Shown here in pieces: positions 35,862 to 45,467 of a stretch of DNA of 64,000 nt (the first letter of the stretch is position 1; each line of letters opens with the position of its first letter). The DNA lies in contig JAFSTB010000028.1 of assembly GCA_017450685.1 (NCBI GenBank), forward strand, positions 23,682 to 87,681. The letters run 5' to 3'. The position numbers and the translations under genes are program-made. The DNA comes from Paludibacteraceae bacterium (lineage in GTDB: Bacteria > Bacteroidota > Bacteroidia > Bacteroidales > Paludibacteraceae). Below the pieces are notes generated by a model. It searched no databases. It was not told the DNA's origin and was given only the letters and a program-made list of their open reading frames with translations.

Positions 35862-36767
35862 ATGCCAGAAGTTTATCACATACCGGCTATGCTGCCACAA
35901 GTGATGGAGGGGTTGGATATCAATCCTTCCGGCACATACGTGGATGTCACTTTCGGCGGAGGCGGACACTCTTATGCACTCTTTCAAACACTGAACGACG
36001 AAGGGAAATTATTCAGTTTCGATCAAGATATAGAAGCCTATCTCAACAACCGACAACGGTTTGGCTCCGACCAAAGATGGCAATTCGTACACAGCAACTT
36101 CCGCTATCTCGCTCAATGGATGGACTACTACGGCATCGACCGAATCGACGGTTTGATAGCCGACCTCGGTGTCAGTTTCCACCATTTTGACACAGCCGAA
36201 CGAGGGTTCTCCTTCCGCTTCGAAGGACCACTGGATATGCGTATGAACCAGTCAGGCGGCAAAACGGCTGCTGACATCGTTAATACATATACCGAAGAGG
36301 CTTTAGCCAATATACTATATCTATATGGAGAACTGAAGAACAGCCGCTCTTTAGCACACCGCATAGCGCAAGCACGACAACAAAAAGCCATCACGCGTAC
36401 GGAAGAACTGACTGCCGTCGTAGGTCAAGATAAAAAAGTGCTGACGCTCGTTTTTCAAGCACTTCGCATTGAAGTGAACGACGAAATGGGAGCACTTAAA
36501 CAGATGCTGACAGCAGCACTGCAACTGCTCAAAACAAACGGACGAATAGCCGTCTTAACCTACCACTCGCTGGAAGACCGACTCGTGAAAAACTTCTTCC
36601 GAGCAGGCAACTTCGAAGGAAAAGTGGAAAAAGACTTCTACGGCAATCCTCTCACACCTTTCCGCCTTATAGAAAAAGGTGCAACAGCCAACGCTCAAGA
36701 AGTGGCTGACAACCCAAGAGCCAGAAGTGCCAAACTCAGAATAGCACAACTGATACAGAACCAATAA
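35862..36767 (+). CDS. rsmH: 16S rRNA (cytosine1402-N4)-methyltransferase RsmH
   Basis: 301 residues. The SAM-binding motif VDVTFGGGGHSYAL (about 26-39), IDGLIADLGVS (about 99-109) followed by the family signature DTAERGFSFRFEGPLDMRMN, and the C-terminal LTYHSLEDRLVKNFF plus NPRARSAKLRIA match RsmH/MraW. It N4-methylates C1402 of 16S rRNA. Length fits the family (about 300). It is the second gene of the dcw cluster and lies 11 bases before ftsL. Confidence 0.95.
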   Translation: MPEVYHIPAMLPQVMEGLDINPSGTYVDVTFGGGGHSYALFQTLNDEGKLFSFDQDIEAYLNNRQRFGSDQRWQFVHSNFRYLAQWMDYYGIDRIDGLIADLGVSFHHFDTAERGFSFRFEGPLDMRMNQSGGKTAADIVNTYTEEALANILYLYGELKNSRSLAHRIAQARQQKAITRTEELTAVVGQDKKVLTLVFQALRIEVNDEMGALKQMLTAALQLLKTNGRIAVLTYHSLEDRLVKNFFRAGNFEGKVEKDFYGNPLTPFRLIEKGATANAQEVADNPRARSAKLRIAQLIQNQ

Positions 36768-36778
36768 TAACGCATATC

Positions 36779-37090
36779 ATGAGTATTCGCGACCTACAAC
36801 AAATACTGAACGGAGATATCTTTACCCACGATTTCTTCAAGCGTCACCGTACACTTCTGCTCCTCATCGCTGTATGGATACTCATCTATATATATGCCGG
36901 GTTCTACTCCGAAAAACAACAACACGACCTCTCCGTTCTTAAACGCCAACTCAGAGACGCTGACTATGAACTGGTTACGCTGCAATCCTCACTAACCGAC
37001 CTGACACGACAATCCACCGTGGTGAACGAACTGCAAAAGCGTGGCAGCCAACTCAAAGAAAACAAGAGAGCCGTTAAACGCATCAGATAA
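36779..37090 (+). CDS. ftsL: Cell division protein FtsL, Bacteroidota type
   Basis: 103 residues with one membrane segment (LLLIAVWILIYIYAGFYS, about 26-43) followed by a coiled-coil-like stretch (QQHDLSVLKRQLRDADYELV) and a basic tail. The primary sequence of FtsL is poorly conserved; the identification rests on this layout and on its place between rsmH and ftsI. It forms a complex with FtsB/DivIC and FtsQ; a DivIC-like gene occurs at 26149-26421. Confidence 0.85.
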   Translation: MSIRDLQQILNGDIFTHDFFKRHRTLLLLIAVWILIYIYAGFYSEKQQHDLSVLKRQLRDADYELVTLQSSLTDLTRQSTVVNELQKRGSQLKENKRAVKRIR

Positions 37091-37092
37091 AT

Positions 37093-38904
37093 ATGTCAGA
37101 CACTCAACGTACAGCCATCATTCGGTTTGCCCTCGTCTTTTTGGGCATCTTGCTTTTTGCGTTGTGTATAGTGGCACGTATCATCTATCTGCAAACATCG
37201 CCCAAACAGCGACGACGCGCCGAGCAAGTACTGGCATGGCAAGTCAAAGCCAATTGTCCTATAGCACCCATAAGAGGAAACATCACCGACTACGAAGGAC
37301 GATTGCTCGCCAGCAGTATGCCACTATACAACGTCTATATGGATACGCGCGTCAAACCTCTACATAAGAAAAACGGTTCTCTGTATCTTTCCAAAGCCGA
37401 CTCCGTGGCTTATGGTCTGAGCACTATTACAGGCGCAATGAACGCTCAAGACTATCGCCGAAGAATGGACAAAGCCTTCTATGCCAAAGAGGAGAAAGAA
37501 AGGGATTTCCGTCTTTGCCCTAACAGCGTCAACTATATACAAAAGAAACAGATAGAACAACTGCCACTCATCAAACTCGGTCGCTACACCAGCGGTGTCT
37601 ATTTCACTAACCAACATAGTCGCAACCACCCTTACGGCGATTTAGGCAGTCGCACTATCGGCAGTGTCTTTGGCAACAACGGCACAGGTTACTCAGGACT
37701 GGAAAAGTATTTCGACGACTACTTGAGCGGCGAAGAAGGACTTGCCACACGACAAATGGTGGCAGGCTCATGGGAAGATGTGCCTGTCAAAGAAGCAGTC
37801 AATGGCTGTAATATCATCACCACCCTCGATGCTAACCTGCTGGATATATGCGACCACGCCTTACGCCAACGACTACAACACACCAATGCCGACTGGGGTT
37901 GCTGCATACTGATGGAAACAAGCACAGGTGCCATAAAAGCCGTATGTAACCTCGATAGGAAAAAAGACGGACAGTACGAAGAAAAGCACAATCATGCTGT
38001 AATACGCGTCGAACCGGGCTCAACATTCAAAACCATCAGCCTTATGGCAGTGTTAGACGACGGGAAAATGGATATCGATGACACCATACACGTGAACAAA
38101 GAGTGGAACTATCGCGGTTCCAAACATCGCGACTCACACCCTAAAGATACTGTCTATACGCTGAAAAACGGATTAGCCATTTCAAGCAATATAGTATTTG
38201 CTAAAATGGTAACACGCAGTTACGAAAAGAAAGCACAGAAGTTCGTTAACAAACTGCAATCGATGGGTATATGCACCGATTTTGCCACTGAGATACCCGG
38301 CGCAACACCACCAAGGATAGACGTGCCGAAAGACGAAGTCACACTATCCAAGATGTCGTACGGCTATTCAGTCGAACTCAGTCCGATGCAAATAATCGCC
38401 TTCTACAACAGCATAGCCAACGACGGCAAGATGGTGCGACCACGACTCATCGCCCGTATTGAAGACGAAGACGGCGAAATAGTAAAAAAATGGCATACGG
38501 AGATACTCGACTCGCATATATGCAAACAGTCAGTACTGAAAGACGTGCGGTCCGCACTGCACGACGTGGTATGGGATAATAAACTGGGAACAGCATCGGT
38601 CACTCCGTGGAAAACGCCCAAAGCACAAAGCGAGATCGTGAAGATTGCCGGCAAGACAGGTACGGCACAAATGCTCGTCAACGGCAAATACAGAAGCAAC
38701 CAACACCGTATGACCTTCGTAGGGTACTTCCCTGAAGAAAACCCGCAATACACCTGCCTATGTATGATCTGCCACCCGAAAAATATCGGTTATGATGCCG
38801 GTATGGACTGCGGTAGTGTGGTCAGACAAATAGCAGAACAAACAATGGCATACACCGGCGAATACTTATGGGAAAACGGACAATGGGTGTGGAGGAAAAG
38901 GTAG
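37093..38904 (+). CDS. ftsI: Penicillin-binding protein, FtsI/PBP3-type peptidoglycan transpeptidase
   Basis: 603 residues. One N-terminal membrane segment (about 11-33), a dimerisation domain with [13 protein letters not shown] (61-73), then the transpeptidase domain with all three motifs: STFK (Ser310, Lys313), SSN (367-369) and KTGT (524-527). It cross-links septal peptidoglycan with FtsW. Many Bacteroidota FtsI proteins carry a C-terminal PASTA domain and are about 700 residues; none is visible here, the protein ending soon after the transpeptidase domain. Gene gap to ftsL is 2 bases. Confidence 0.93.
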   Translation: MSDTQRTAIIRFALVFLGILLFALCIVARIIYLQTSPKQRRRAEQVLAWQVKANCPIAPIRGNITDYEGRLLASSMPLYNVYMDTRVKPLHKKNGSLYLSKADSVAYGLSTITGAMNAQDYRRRMDKAFYAKEEKERDFRLCPNSVNYIQKKQIEQLPLIKLGRYTSGVYFTNQHSRNHPYGDLGSRTIGSVFGNNGTGYSGLEKYFDDYLSGEEGLATRQMVAGSWEDVPVKEAVNGCNIITTLDANLLDICDHALRQRLQHTNADWGCCILMETSTGAIKAVCNLDRKKDGQYEEKHNHAVIRVEPGSTFKTISLMAVLDDGKMDIDDTIHVNKEWNYRGSKHRDSHPKDTVYTLKNGLAISSNIVFAKMVTRSYEKKAQKFVNKLQSMGICTDFATEIPGATPPRIDVPKDEVTLSKMSYGYSVELSPMQIIAFYNSIANDGKMVRPRLIARIEDEDGEIVKKWHTEILDSHICKQSVLKDVRSALHDVVWDNKLGTASVTPWKTPKAQSEIVKIAGKTGTAQMLVNGKYRSNQHRMTFVGYFPEENPQYTCLCMICHPKNIGYDAGMDCGSVVRQIAEQTMAYTGEYLWENGQWVWRKR

Positions 38905-38935
38905 TTTTTTAGTTGAGAGTTTAGAGTTTACAGTT
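38905..38935. repeat. Short AGTTGAGAGTTTAGAG-type spacer repeat
   Basis: The 31 bases between ftsI and murE are a short-period repeat built of AGTTKAGAGTTT units. The same kind of sequence recurs at about 50293-50355. Such spacers are widespread in Bacteroidota genomes; no function is evident. Confidence 0.5.
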
Positions 38936-40402
38936 ATGATATTACGTGACCTTATTGCAGCAATTGAGCCGAAACAGGTTATCGGCACAACAGAGATTGA
39001 CATCACCAATCTTCAGTTCGACTCACGCCTCGTCGGTCAAGGCAGTCTCTTTTTCGCCACACGAGGCACCAGCGTGGACGGACATAGTTTTATACCACAA
39101 TGCATCGAAGCCGGCGCACAAGCCATCGTATGCGAGGAGTTACCCGACAATATAAACAGCCAGAATAGCACCACCTTCATCCTTGTCGATAACTCACCTC
39201 GCGCCTTAGGTTTAATGGCAAGCACTTTTTACGGAGAGCCGTCCAAACAACTGACCCTCGTCGGTGTCACCGGCACCAACGGCAAAACAACCATCGCCAC
39301 ACTACTCTATAAGTTAGTGCGCGCTTTGGGACATAAAGCCGGACTGCTCTCCACCGTCTGCAACTACATAGAAGATGAAGCAGTCCCCGCCACCCACACC
39401 ACACCCGACGCATTGGAACTCAACCAACTGCTGCGACGTATGGTGGACCAAGGCTGCGAATATTGCTTTATGGAAGTGTCGTCGCACTCCATTGCACAAG
39501 AACGTATAGCCGGACTCGACTTCAACGGAGGTATCTTCACCAATCTGACACGCGACCATATAGACTTTCACAAGACCTTCGACAACTACAGAGATACAAA
39601 AAAACATTTCTTCGACTGCCTAAGCAAACAATCGTCCACTTCCGATATACAGACCTTCGCCGTTACTAACAAAGACGACAAAAACGGTCTTGTCATGGTG
39701 CAGAACACCAAAGCCGCCATACATACCTACTCCACCCGTTCACTCGCCGACTTCCAAGGCACCATCTTAGAAGAAGGATTTGATGGTATGTTGCTCAATA
39801 TCAACCGACAAGAAGTGTTCGTACCGCTCGTGGGACGCTTCAACGTAAGCAACCTGCTCGCTATCTACGGCACTGCCGTATGCTTAGAATTTGAGCCACA
39901 AGAGGTACTGCGCATTCTCTCGACACTACAGCCCGTCAACGGACGATTTGAAACAATACACTCACCTAAAGGGTGGACTGCTATCGTCGATTATGCCCAT
40001 ACACCCGACGCCGTGGAAAACGTAATCAACACCATCAACGAAATCAAACGCGGCAAACTGATAACTGTGGTAGGATGCGGAGGTAATCGCGACAAAGGTA
40101 AACGACCGATGATGGCACAAATAGCCAAACACGGCAGCGAACAACTGATCCTCACTTCCGACAACCCACGCAACGAGGAACCGGCTGACATACTGAAAGA
40201 TATGGCGGCAGGACTAACCGAGGACGAACTGCGTAATACACTGATAATAGAAGACCGTGCCTCAGCCATACAAACAGCCTGCCTGCTCGCACAGAAAGAT
40301 GATGTCATTCTAATAGCCGGAAAAGGACACGAAGACTACCAAATAATAAAAGGTGTCAAACACCACTTCGACGACCACGAACAAGTGAGAAAATATATCT
40401 GA
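38936..40402 (+). CDS. murE: UDP-MurNAc-L-Ala-D-Glu:meso-diaminopimelate ligase MurE
   Basis: 488 residues. ATP-binding [15 protein letters not shown] (about 104-118), the [12 protein letters not shown] and [15 protein letters not shown] Mur-ligase signatures, and [12 protein letters not shown]. The motif SDNPRNEEP (about 417-425) is the DNPR box that selects meso-diaminopimelate over lysine, so the wall is probably of the DAP type. The C-terminal AGKGHEDYQ is also family-typical. It is followed not by mraY but by about 2.3 kb of broken mobile DNA. Confidence 0.95.
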   Translation: MILRDLIAAIEPKQVIGTTEIDITNLQFDSRLVGQGSLFFATRGTSVDGHSFIPQCIEAGAQAIVCEELPDNINSQNSTTFILVDNSPRALGLMASTFYGEPSKQLTLVGVTGTNGKTTIATLLYKLVRALGHKAGLLSTVCNYIEDEAVPATHTTPDALELNQLLRRMVDQGCEYCFMEVSSHSIAQERIAGLDFNGGIFTNLTRDHIDFHKTFDNYRDTKKHFFDCLSKQSSTSDIQTFAVTNKDDKNGLVMVQNTKAAIHTYSTRSLADFQGTILEEGFDGMLLNINRQEVFVPLVGRFNVSNLLAIYGTAVCLEFEPQEVLRILSTLQPVNGRFETIHSPKGWTAIVDYAHTPDAVENVINTINEIKRGKLITVVGCGGNRDKGKRPMMAQIAKHGSEQLILTSDNPRNEEPADILKDMAAGLTEDELRNTLIIEDRASAIQTACLLAQKDDVILIAGKGHEDYQIIKGVKHHFDDHEQVRKYI

Positions 40403-40493
40403 CCGAAAACACAACTGCCGCGAGAATCTCAATTGTTCAACAAGAAGGTAGAACAAGAAAACAAAGATAGGGAATTATAAAAAACGGCATCAG

Positions 40494-41472
40494 ATGAACG
40501 AGAAATCAATAGAAAATAGAGGCGAGATCATCATCCATCGTGCTGAAGATGACACTATTCAACTCGATGTGCGCATGGATAATGAAACCGTGTGGCTGAC
40601 ACAAAAACAAATGGCAGACTTATTCGGAGTGAAAAAAGCAGGCATTTCGAAACATGTATCGAACATCTTCAGCCAAGGAGAATTAAGCCCGGACGCTACA
40701 GTTTCCAAAATGGAAACAGTTCAAATTGAAGGTAAACGTACTATTGTACGTTATATGGATTATTACAATTTGGACATGATTCTGTCTATTGGCTATCGTG
40801 TGAATTCCAAACGTGCTATAGCCTTCCGTCAGTGGTCAACGAAGATTCTAAAAGAATTTATTATCAAAGGCTACGCCATCAATGAGAAGATTCGCCGTGA
40901 GCAGTTGTCGGATCTACGGCAGTTGGTGCAGATTGTGGGACGAACGGTACAAAGCAAAGCAGTGGAGAGTGAGGATGAGACATTACGAGCGTCTGACCGT
41001 CAAATAGACGACTCCCAAAGAGCGATTTCATGCTACGTATGAGAATGCATGCAGACGATTAGTGCGTTGCGTGAGACGTTCGGCGGCAGTACGCTGTTCG
41101 GAAATGAGAAAGATGATTCGTTCAAAAGCAGTATAGGTCAGATTTATCAGACCTTCGGAGGTTCAGACCTCTATCCGAGTGTGGAGGAGAAATCGGCGAT
41201 ATTGCTGTATCTGGTAACCTAAAACCACTCCTTCTCGGACGGAAACATGATAGATGATATATGCCCTTTTAGGCGGAGGCCGCTTCTCCCGTTTGTCGGG
41301 AGAACGCTCCGGGTTCTTGAACAATAACGGCATTCTCTACCGTGAGGATGGCACCAAGCGAATAGCAGATAATACGCTTGTCGCCTTGACCCTTATGATA
41401 GCCGAAAGCCGCACAGAAGAGAAAGACACCATGGTCAAGGTGGTAGTAAACTTGATTAACCAAAAGAACTAA
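40494..41472 (+). pseudogene. Broken RhuM-Fic family gene
   Basis: The first frame (40494-41042, 182 residues) is the N-terminal half of a RhuM protein: NETVWLTQKQMADLFGV, ISKHVSNIF, YYNLDMILSIGYRVNS and FRQWSTKILKEFI. After a break, a second frame (about 41051-41223) gives IGQIYQTFGGSDLYPSVEEK, then a TAA two codons before NHSFSDGN, the Fic motif HxFxDGN. A third frame (to 41472) gives NGILYREDGTKRIADNT and the usual RhuM-Fic end VVVNLINQKN. So one ancestral gene of about 330 residues has at least three lesions: a deletion or frameshift near 41040, a nonsense codon near 41221, and an insertion or rearrangement at about 41235-41320. Confidence 0.85.
41284..41304. repeat. Short palindrome at the breakpoint in the Fic remnant
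   Basis: TTCTCCCG (41284-41291), loop TTTGT, CGGGAGAA (41297-41304): a perfect 8-bp stem. It lies exactly where the coding match to the Fic domain is interrupted, inside about 60 bases of GC-rich sequence unrelated to the expected protein. It looks like a small REP-like or MITE-like insertion. Confidence 0.6.
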
Positions 41473-41499
41473 GGGGACAATAAAAACGACACCCGATAG

Positions 41500-41515
41500 T
41501 TTGACTTGCGTCAAA
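41500..41515. other. Perfect inverted repeat before the chimeric methylase gene
   Basis: TTTGAC-TTGC-GTCAAA, 26 bases before the ATG at 41541. It could be an operator half of the former restriction-modification system (such systems often have a controller site), or chance. Confidence 0.3.
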
Positions 41516-41540
41516 ATAATATACAATATACTAATTAAAC

Positions 41541-42632
41541 ATGCCAACGCTTTACCCCACCGACATACGCGAGGACGAAATCAAACTGCGCGTGGCAAAA
41601 AATTTCTTCTCGCAATACGACACCACCAAAATTATCGGCAACATCGATTTCTGCGTGTCCGTACCATGGGACGGAACACTTGAGGATGCAGACGGCTCAC
41701 TTGTTTGGGGTGAAGCCAAGCAAGGCAATACCCACAATATCTACCACTCTTTTGTGCAACTCATCCTCACTATCGGCAAAGCCCGCACTTTCGACAAGAA
41801 CCTGCCGCCACAGTACCTTGCCGCGTTCGATGCCGAACAATTCGCGTTCATTCCCTACCACGCCGTGCAAGATGTGTTCTATCAGAATGACTTCAACTGG
41901 AATGTAACAGCCTCCGACCATAAGACGCAGGAGTTCCTGCAACTTTACAACCTTGTGGAGAAAACGCTCCGCGAGAACGCTTTTGTCTATAACTATGTGC
42001 AGGACGAAAAAGAACTCTGCAGGTTCATCCGTCAGAACCTCGTACTCGGCAACCGCAAGACCAAACGCCACAAAGTGAACAAGAACAATTTCACCTTCGT
42101 CTATCAGCGTTGGTGCGATGAGGTGAAGCAGTCCATACAAATCGATTGGGACAAAGCCAAAAAAGCGGGACTATTGGATGCCGATTTCTTCCTTGCCAAA
42201 CTGCGCGACATCATCTCCGCCCCCGACAAACGCCGCAAACTGGTCATCTATATCAATCCGCCGTATGCAGAAACTAACTCCCCCTTTAAGTTAGAGGGGG
42301 CAGGGGGGCGTGTGTCAAATACCAACCAAGACAAGCATTGGGTAATGAACACCGCTGATATGAAAGCCTATCGCTATGTGGTTGTCGAGCTGAAAGCGGT
42401 CAAGTATATTCCCGAGTTTGCCGACAAACTGAATTTCTATGTAACGGCTGTAGATGAGTTGATGCGTGGCGAACATGACAACCCGACCGTCGGTTTGGTG
42501 ATTTGCAAGTCCTCTGACAAGACGATCGTGGAATGGTCGCTAAAAGATATTCAGAAACCGCTTGGCGTTGCGACGTATCAGTTGGAAGAAGTGGTTGAAC
42601 GCACCGTCAAAGAGATTGAAAACAGAAAGTAG
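41541..42632 (+). pseudogene. Chimera of a restriction-modification methylase N-terminus and a YhcG/DUF1016 nuclease C-terminus
   Basis: The frame is open for 363 residues but joins two unrelated parts. Residues 1-248 match the start of a type II restriction-modification protein: VWGEAKQG near residue 56 and the N6-methylase motif INPPYAET (about 240-247). The match stops right after that motif. Residues about 249-260 are encoded by a palindromic element (see 42280-42310). Residues about 268-363 are the end of a YhcG-type PD-(D/E)xK protein: VVVELKAVKY, GKLNFYVTAVDEL-type sequence, HDNPTVGLVICKS and VEWSLKDIQKPLGVATYQL. Neither half is complete, so neither activity is expected, although the ORF itself is intact. 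Confidence 0.8.
42280..42310. repeat. REP-like palindromic element at the chimera junction
   Basis: CCCCCTTT (42280-42287) pairs with AGAGGGGG (42293-42300) around a 5-base loop, followed by CAGGGGGGCG. It reads through in frame as SPFKLEGAGGR. Similar C-rich/G-rich palindromes are dispersed in many Bacteroidota genomes (from general knowledge). Its position at the join of two unrelated coding pieces suggests it took part in the rearrangement. Confidence 0.6.
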
Positions 42633-42642
42633 GAAATGCCGA

Positions 42643-42723
42643 TTCAAGCAGATAGATGAGTTAAAAGAACTGACACGCAACTCATACGAGATTGTCAAAA
42701 ACAAACACAAAAAGAAGAAATAA
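42643..42723 (+). pseudogene. Possible 3' coding remnant before mraY
   Basis: One frame reads FKQIDELKELTRNSYEIVKN and then a lysine-rich tail to a TAA at 42721-42723, with no start codon in frame. It looks like the very end of another lost defence-island gene. Too short to identify. Confidence 0.3.
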
Positions 42724-42752
42724 CATCGCTAACAATTAAACAACATATATTT

Positions 42753-44075
42753 ATGTTATACCACTTATTTGATTATCTGACGACAGCGTACGGACATTGG
42801 GCAGGAGCACGGTTGATGACCTACATCTCTTTCCGCGCTATTGTGGCAGCGGTCATTGCACTGCTCACCGCTATGTGGTTCGGCAAACATTTTATTGCCC
42901 TACTCAAAAGCAAAAACATCAGTGAGACCCAGCGCGACGAGAAACTGGACCCGTTTAACACCAAGAAAGTGGGAGTACCCACAATGGGCGGCATCGTCAT
43001 CATTGTAGCCATACTCATAGCAGCATTGCTAATGGGCAAACTAAGCAACGTCTATATGCTGCTTATGATAATAACCACCCTGATACTCGGTCTGCTGGGT
43101 TTTTTGGACGACTATATCAAGACCTTTCGCAAGAACAAAGACGGATTGAACGGTTGGGCGAAGATTGCCGGACAGGTGGCACTCGGACTGATAGTAGGTC
43201 TGACCTTGCGTTATAGTCCGCAAGCCGTAATGAACGAGACGGTAGAGATGAGACCGGTAACTGTTGTCAGCACCGACGATAATGCAGCCACGCAAGAGAA
43301 TGAGGCAACCTATCTCTACAAATCGCCGACAGTCAAATCCACACGCACCACTATTCCATTCGTCAAAGACCATAACGCCAACTATGCCGACTTGTTCTCT
43401 TTCCTTGGCGAGACGTGGAAATACAAAGTCGGTTGGATCTTTTTCGTCCTTCTTATCGTGTTCGTAGTGGCAGCCTTCAGCAACGGAGCCAACCTCAACG
43501 ACGGTATGGACGGTATGTGTGCAGGCAACTCGGCTATCATAGGCATAGCACTTATCGTCCTCGCCTACGTAAGCGGCTCAACGGTGTGGGCTGACTATTT
43601 CGACGTGATGTATATCCCCGGAAGCGAAGAGTTGGTTGTCTTCCTTGGCGCATTCGTGGGAGCACTGATAGGCTTCCTTTGGTACAACTCCTACCCTGCA
43701 CAGATCTTTATGGGTGACACAGGCAGTCTGACCATAGGCGGTATTATCGCCGTCAGTGCCTGCATCATGCACAAAGAGTTGCTCGTGCCTATTCTGTGCG
43801 GCGTGTTCTTAATGGAAAGTGTGAGCGTGATAGTGCAGACACAGGTGTATAAATGGGGTAAGAGGAGCGGCAAACATATCCGTATATGGAAGCGCACACC
43901 GCTTCACGACCATTTCCGCACTTCCGTTGAACAAGTGCTCAAAAACGACCCGACATGCATTATACGCTTCAAAGGCAGCAACGACCTGCACCACGAAAAC
44001 AAGATAACCATTCGTTTTGTTCTGGTTACCATCCTTTTAGCGGCATTCACTATTCTAACTCTTAAAATACGATAA
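42753..44075 (+). CDS. mraY: Phospho-N-acetylmuramoyl-pentapeptide transferase MraY
   Basis: 440 residues, polytopic (about ten membrane segments). Key motifs: TKKVGVPTMGGIVII (about 69-83), LGFLDDYIK (about 115-123) with the catalytic Asp pair, NLNDGMDGMCAG (about 248-259) and the KRTPLHDHFR-type signature near residue 385. It makes lipid I from UDP-MurNAc-pentapeptide and undecaprenyl phosphate. The long form with an extra soluble loop at about 160-205 is typical of Bacteroidota (family elsewhere about 360). It is separated from murE by the decayed island. Confidence 0.95.
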   Translation: MLYHLFDYLTTAYGHWAGARLMTYISFRAIVAAVIALLTAMWFGKHFIALLKSKNISETQRDEKLDPFNTKKVGVPTMGGIVIIVAILIAALLMGKLSNVYMLLMIITTLILGLLGFLDDYIKTFRKNKDGLNGWAKIAGQVALGLIVGLTLRYSPQAVMNETVEMRPVTVVSTDDNAATQENEATYLYKSPTVKSTRTTIPFVKDHNANYADLFSFLGETWKYKVGWIFFVLLIVFVVAAFSNGANLNDGMDGMCAGNSAIIGIALIVLAYVSGSTVWADYFDVMYIPGSEELVVFLGAFVGALIGFLWYNSYPAQIFMGDTGSLTIGGIIAVSACIMHKELLVPILCGVFLMESVSVIVQTQVYKWGKRSGKHIRIWKRTPLHDHFRTSVEQVLKNDPTCIIRFKGSNDLHHENKITIRFVLVTILLAAFTILTLKIR

Positions 44076-44078
44076 GTT

Positions 44079-45467
44079 ATGGAAGCGCGTCCATTAGTAG
44101 CCATATTAGGTGCCGGTGAGAGCGGTTGCGGTGCCGCCGTTCTCGCTAAAAAAGTGGGGTATGATGTGTGGGTAAGTGATAGTGGCAACATCAAACCCAC
44201 CTACAAAGCCGTACTCGAACAACACGGCATAGCCTATGAAGAAGGCACTCACACAGAGAGCCGCATCGTGGGTGCACAACTCGTCATCAAATCGCCCGGC
44301 ATTCCCGATAACGCACCTATAATAAAGAAGATACGAGAGCAACATCTGAACGACAACACCTCAGAAACGGTCATCTCCGAGATTGAGTTTGCAGCACGAT
44401 ATACCGACGCGAAGATGATTTGTATCACCGGTTCTAACGGTAAGACCACCACCACCTCACTCATCTTCGATATCCTTCGCCGAGCAGGATTGGATGTGGG
44501 CTTGGCAGGCAACATTGGCAATAGTCTGGCTCTGCAAGTGGCTGAAAACGACCACGATTATTATGTCATCGAACTGTCATCTTTCCAGTTGGACAATATG
44601 TATGACTTTCGTGCCGACATTGCCATCTTGCTTAATATCACACCCGACCATTTGGATCGCTATGGCTTTGAGTTTCAAAACTACATCAACGCCAAGATGC
44701 GTATCACTCGCAACCAGACAGCAAGCGACGCTTTTATCTATTGGAGTGAAGACCCTGTCATCAGTCGCGAATTGGAGAAACTGAATCTCAAAGCCACTCT
44801 CTTCCCCTTCGCTGAGAAGAAGACACCTCTGTCAGCCACTGCCAATAGCGTCAATATGGCGTATGTCGATGGCGACAATCTCATCCTAAGAGCCTCCACC
44901 GACGAGCCTTTCTCTTTGCCTGTCAGCGAATTATCGTTGCGCGGCAAACATAACAGACTCAACTCAATGGCTGCCGGTTTGGCTGCACAGATACTGCATA
45001 TAAAAAGCGATGTCATCCGTGAGAGTCTGACTCAGTTTGCAGGTGTGGACCACCGTCTGCAATACGTTGCCACAGTCGGCGATGTACGCTTTATCAACGA
45101 TTCCAAAGCCACTAACGTCAATTCGTGCTGGTACGCATTAGAGAGCATGACCACGCCCACCGTACTCATTCTTGGCGGCAAAGACAAAGGCAATGACTAT
45201 AGTGAGATAGACAAGTTGGTAAGTGAGAAGTGTCACACACTGGTCTTCATGGGGCTACATAACGAACCTCTGCGCCAACATTTCGGTTCATGGTTCAAAG
45301 GGCTGATCATCGATACGGATAATATCCACGATGCCGTAATCGGCGCTTTCAAAGCCGCACATCCGGGCGACACCGTTCTTCTGTCTCCTTGCTGTGCCAG
45401 TTTCGACCTCTTCAAGAGTTATGAAGACCGAGGTAACCAATTTATGCAAATAGTACGTTCACTATGA
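44079..45467 (+). CDS. murD: UDP-N-acetylmuramoyl-L-alanine--D-glutamate ligase MurD
   Basis: 462 residues. The N-terminal nucleotide-binding segment LGAGESGCGAAVLAKK, ATP motif CITGSNGKTTTTSLI (about 113-127), ELSSFQLD (about 169-176), NITPDHLDRY and the C-terminal LSPCCASFDLFKSYEDRG (about 435-452) are diagnostic of MurD. It adds D-glutamate to UDP-MurNAc-L-Ala in the cytoplasm. It overlaps ftsW by 4 bases and follows mraY after 3 bases. Confidence 0.96.
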   Translation: MEARPLVAILGAGESGCGAAVLAKKVGYDVWVSDSGNIKPTYKAVLEQHGIAYEEGTHTESRIVGAQLVIKSPGIPDNAPIIKKIREQHLNDNTSETVISEIEFAARYTDAKMICITGSNGKTTTTSLIFDILRRAGLDVGLAGNIGNSLALQVAENDHDYYVIELSSFQLDNMYDFRADIAILLNITPDHLDRYGFEFQNYINAKMRITRNQTASDAFIYWSEDPVISRELEKLNLKATLFPFAEKKTPLSATANSVNMAYVDGDNLILRASTDEPFSLPVSELSLRGKHNRLNSMAAGLAAQILHIKSDVIRESLTQFAGVDHRLQYVATVGDVRFINDSKATNVNSCWYALESMTTPTVLILGGKDKGNDYSEIDKLVSEKCHTLVFMGLHNEPLRQHFGSWFKGLIIDTDNIHDAVIGAFKAAHPGDTVLLSPCCASFDLFKSYEDRGNQFMQIVRSL

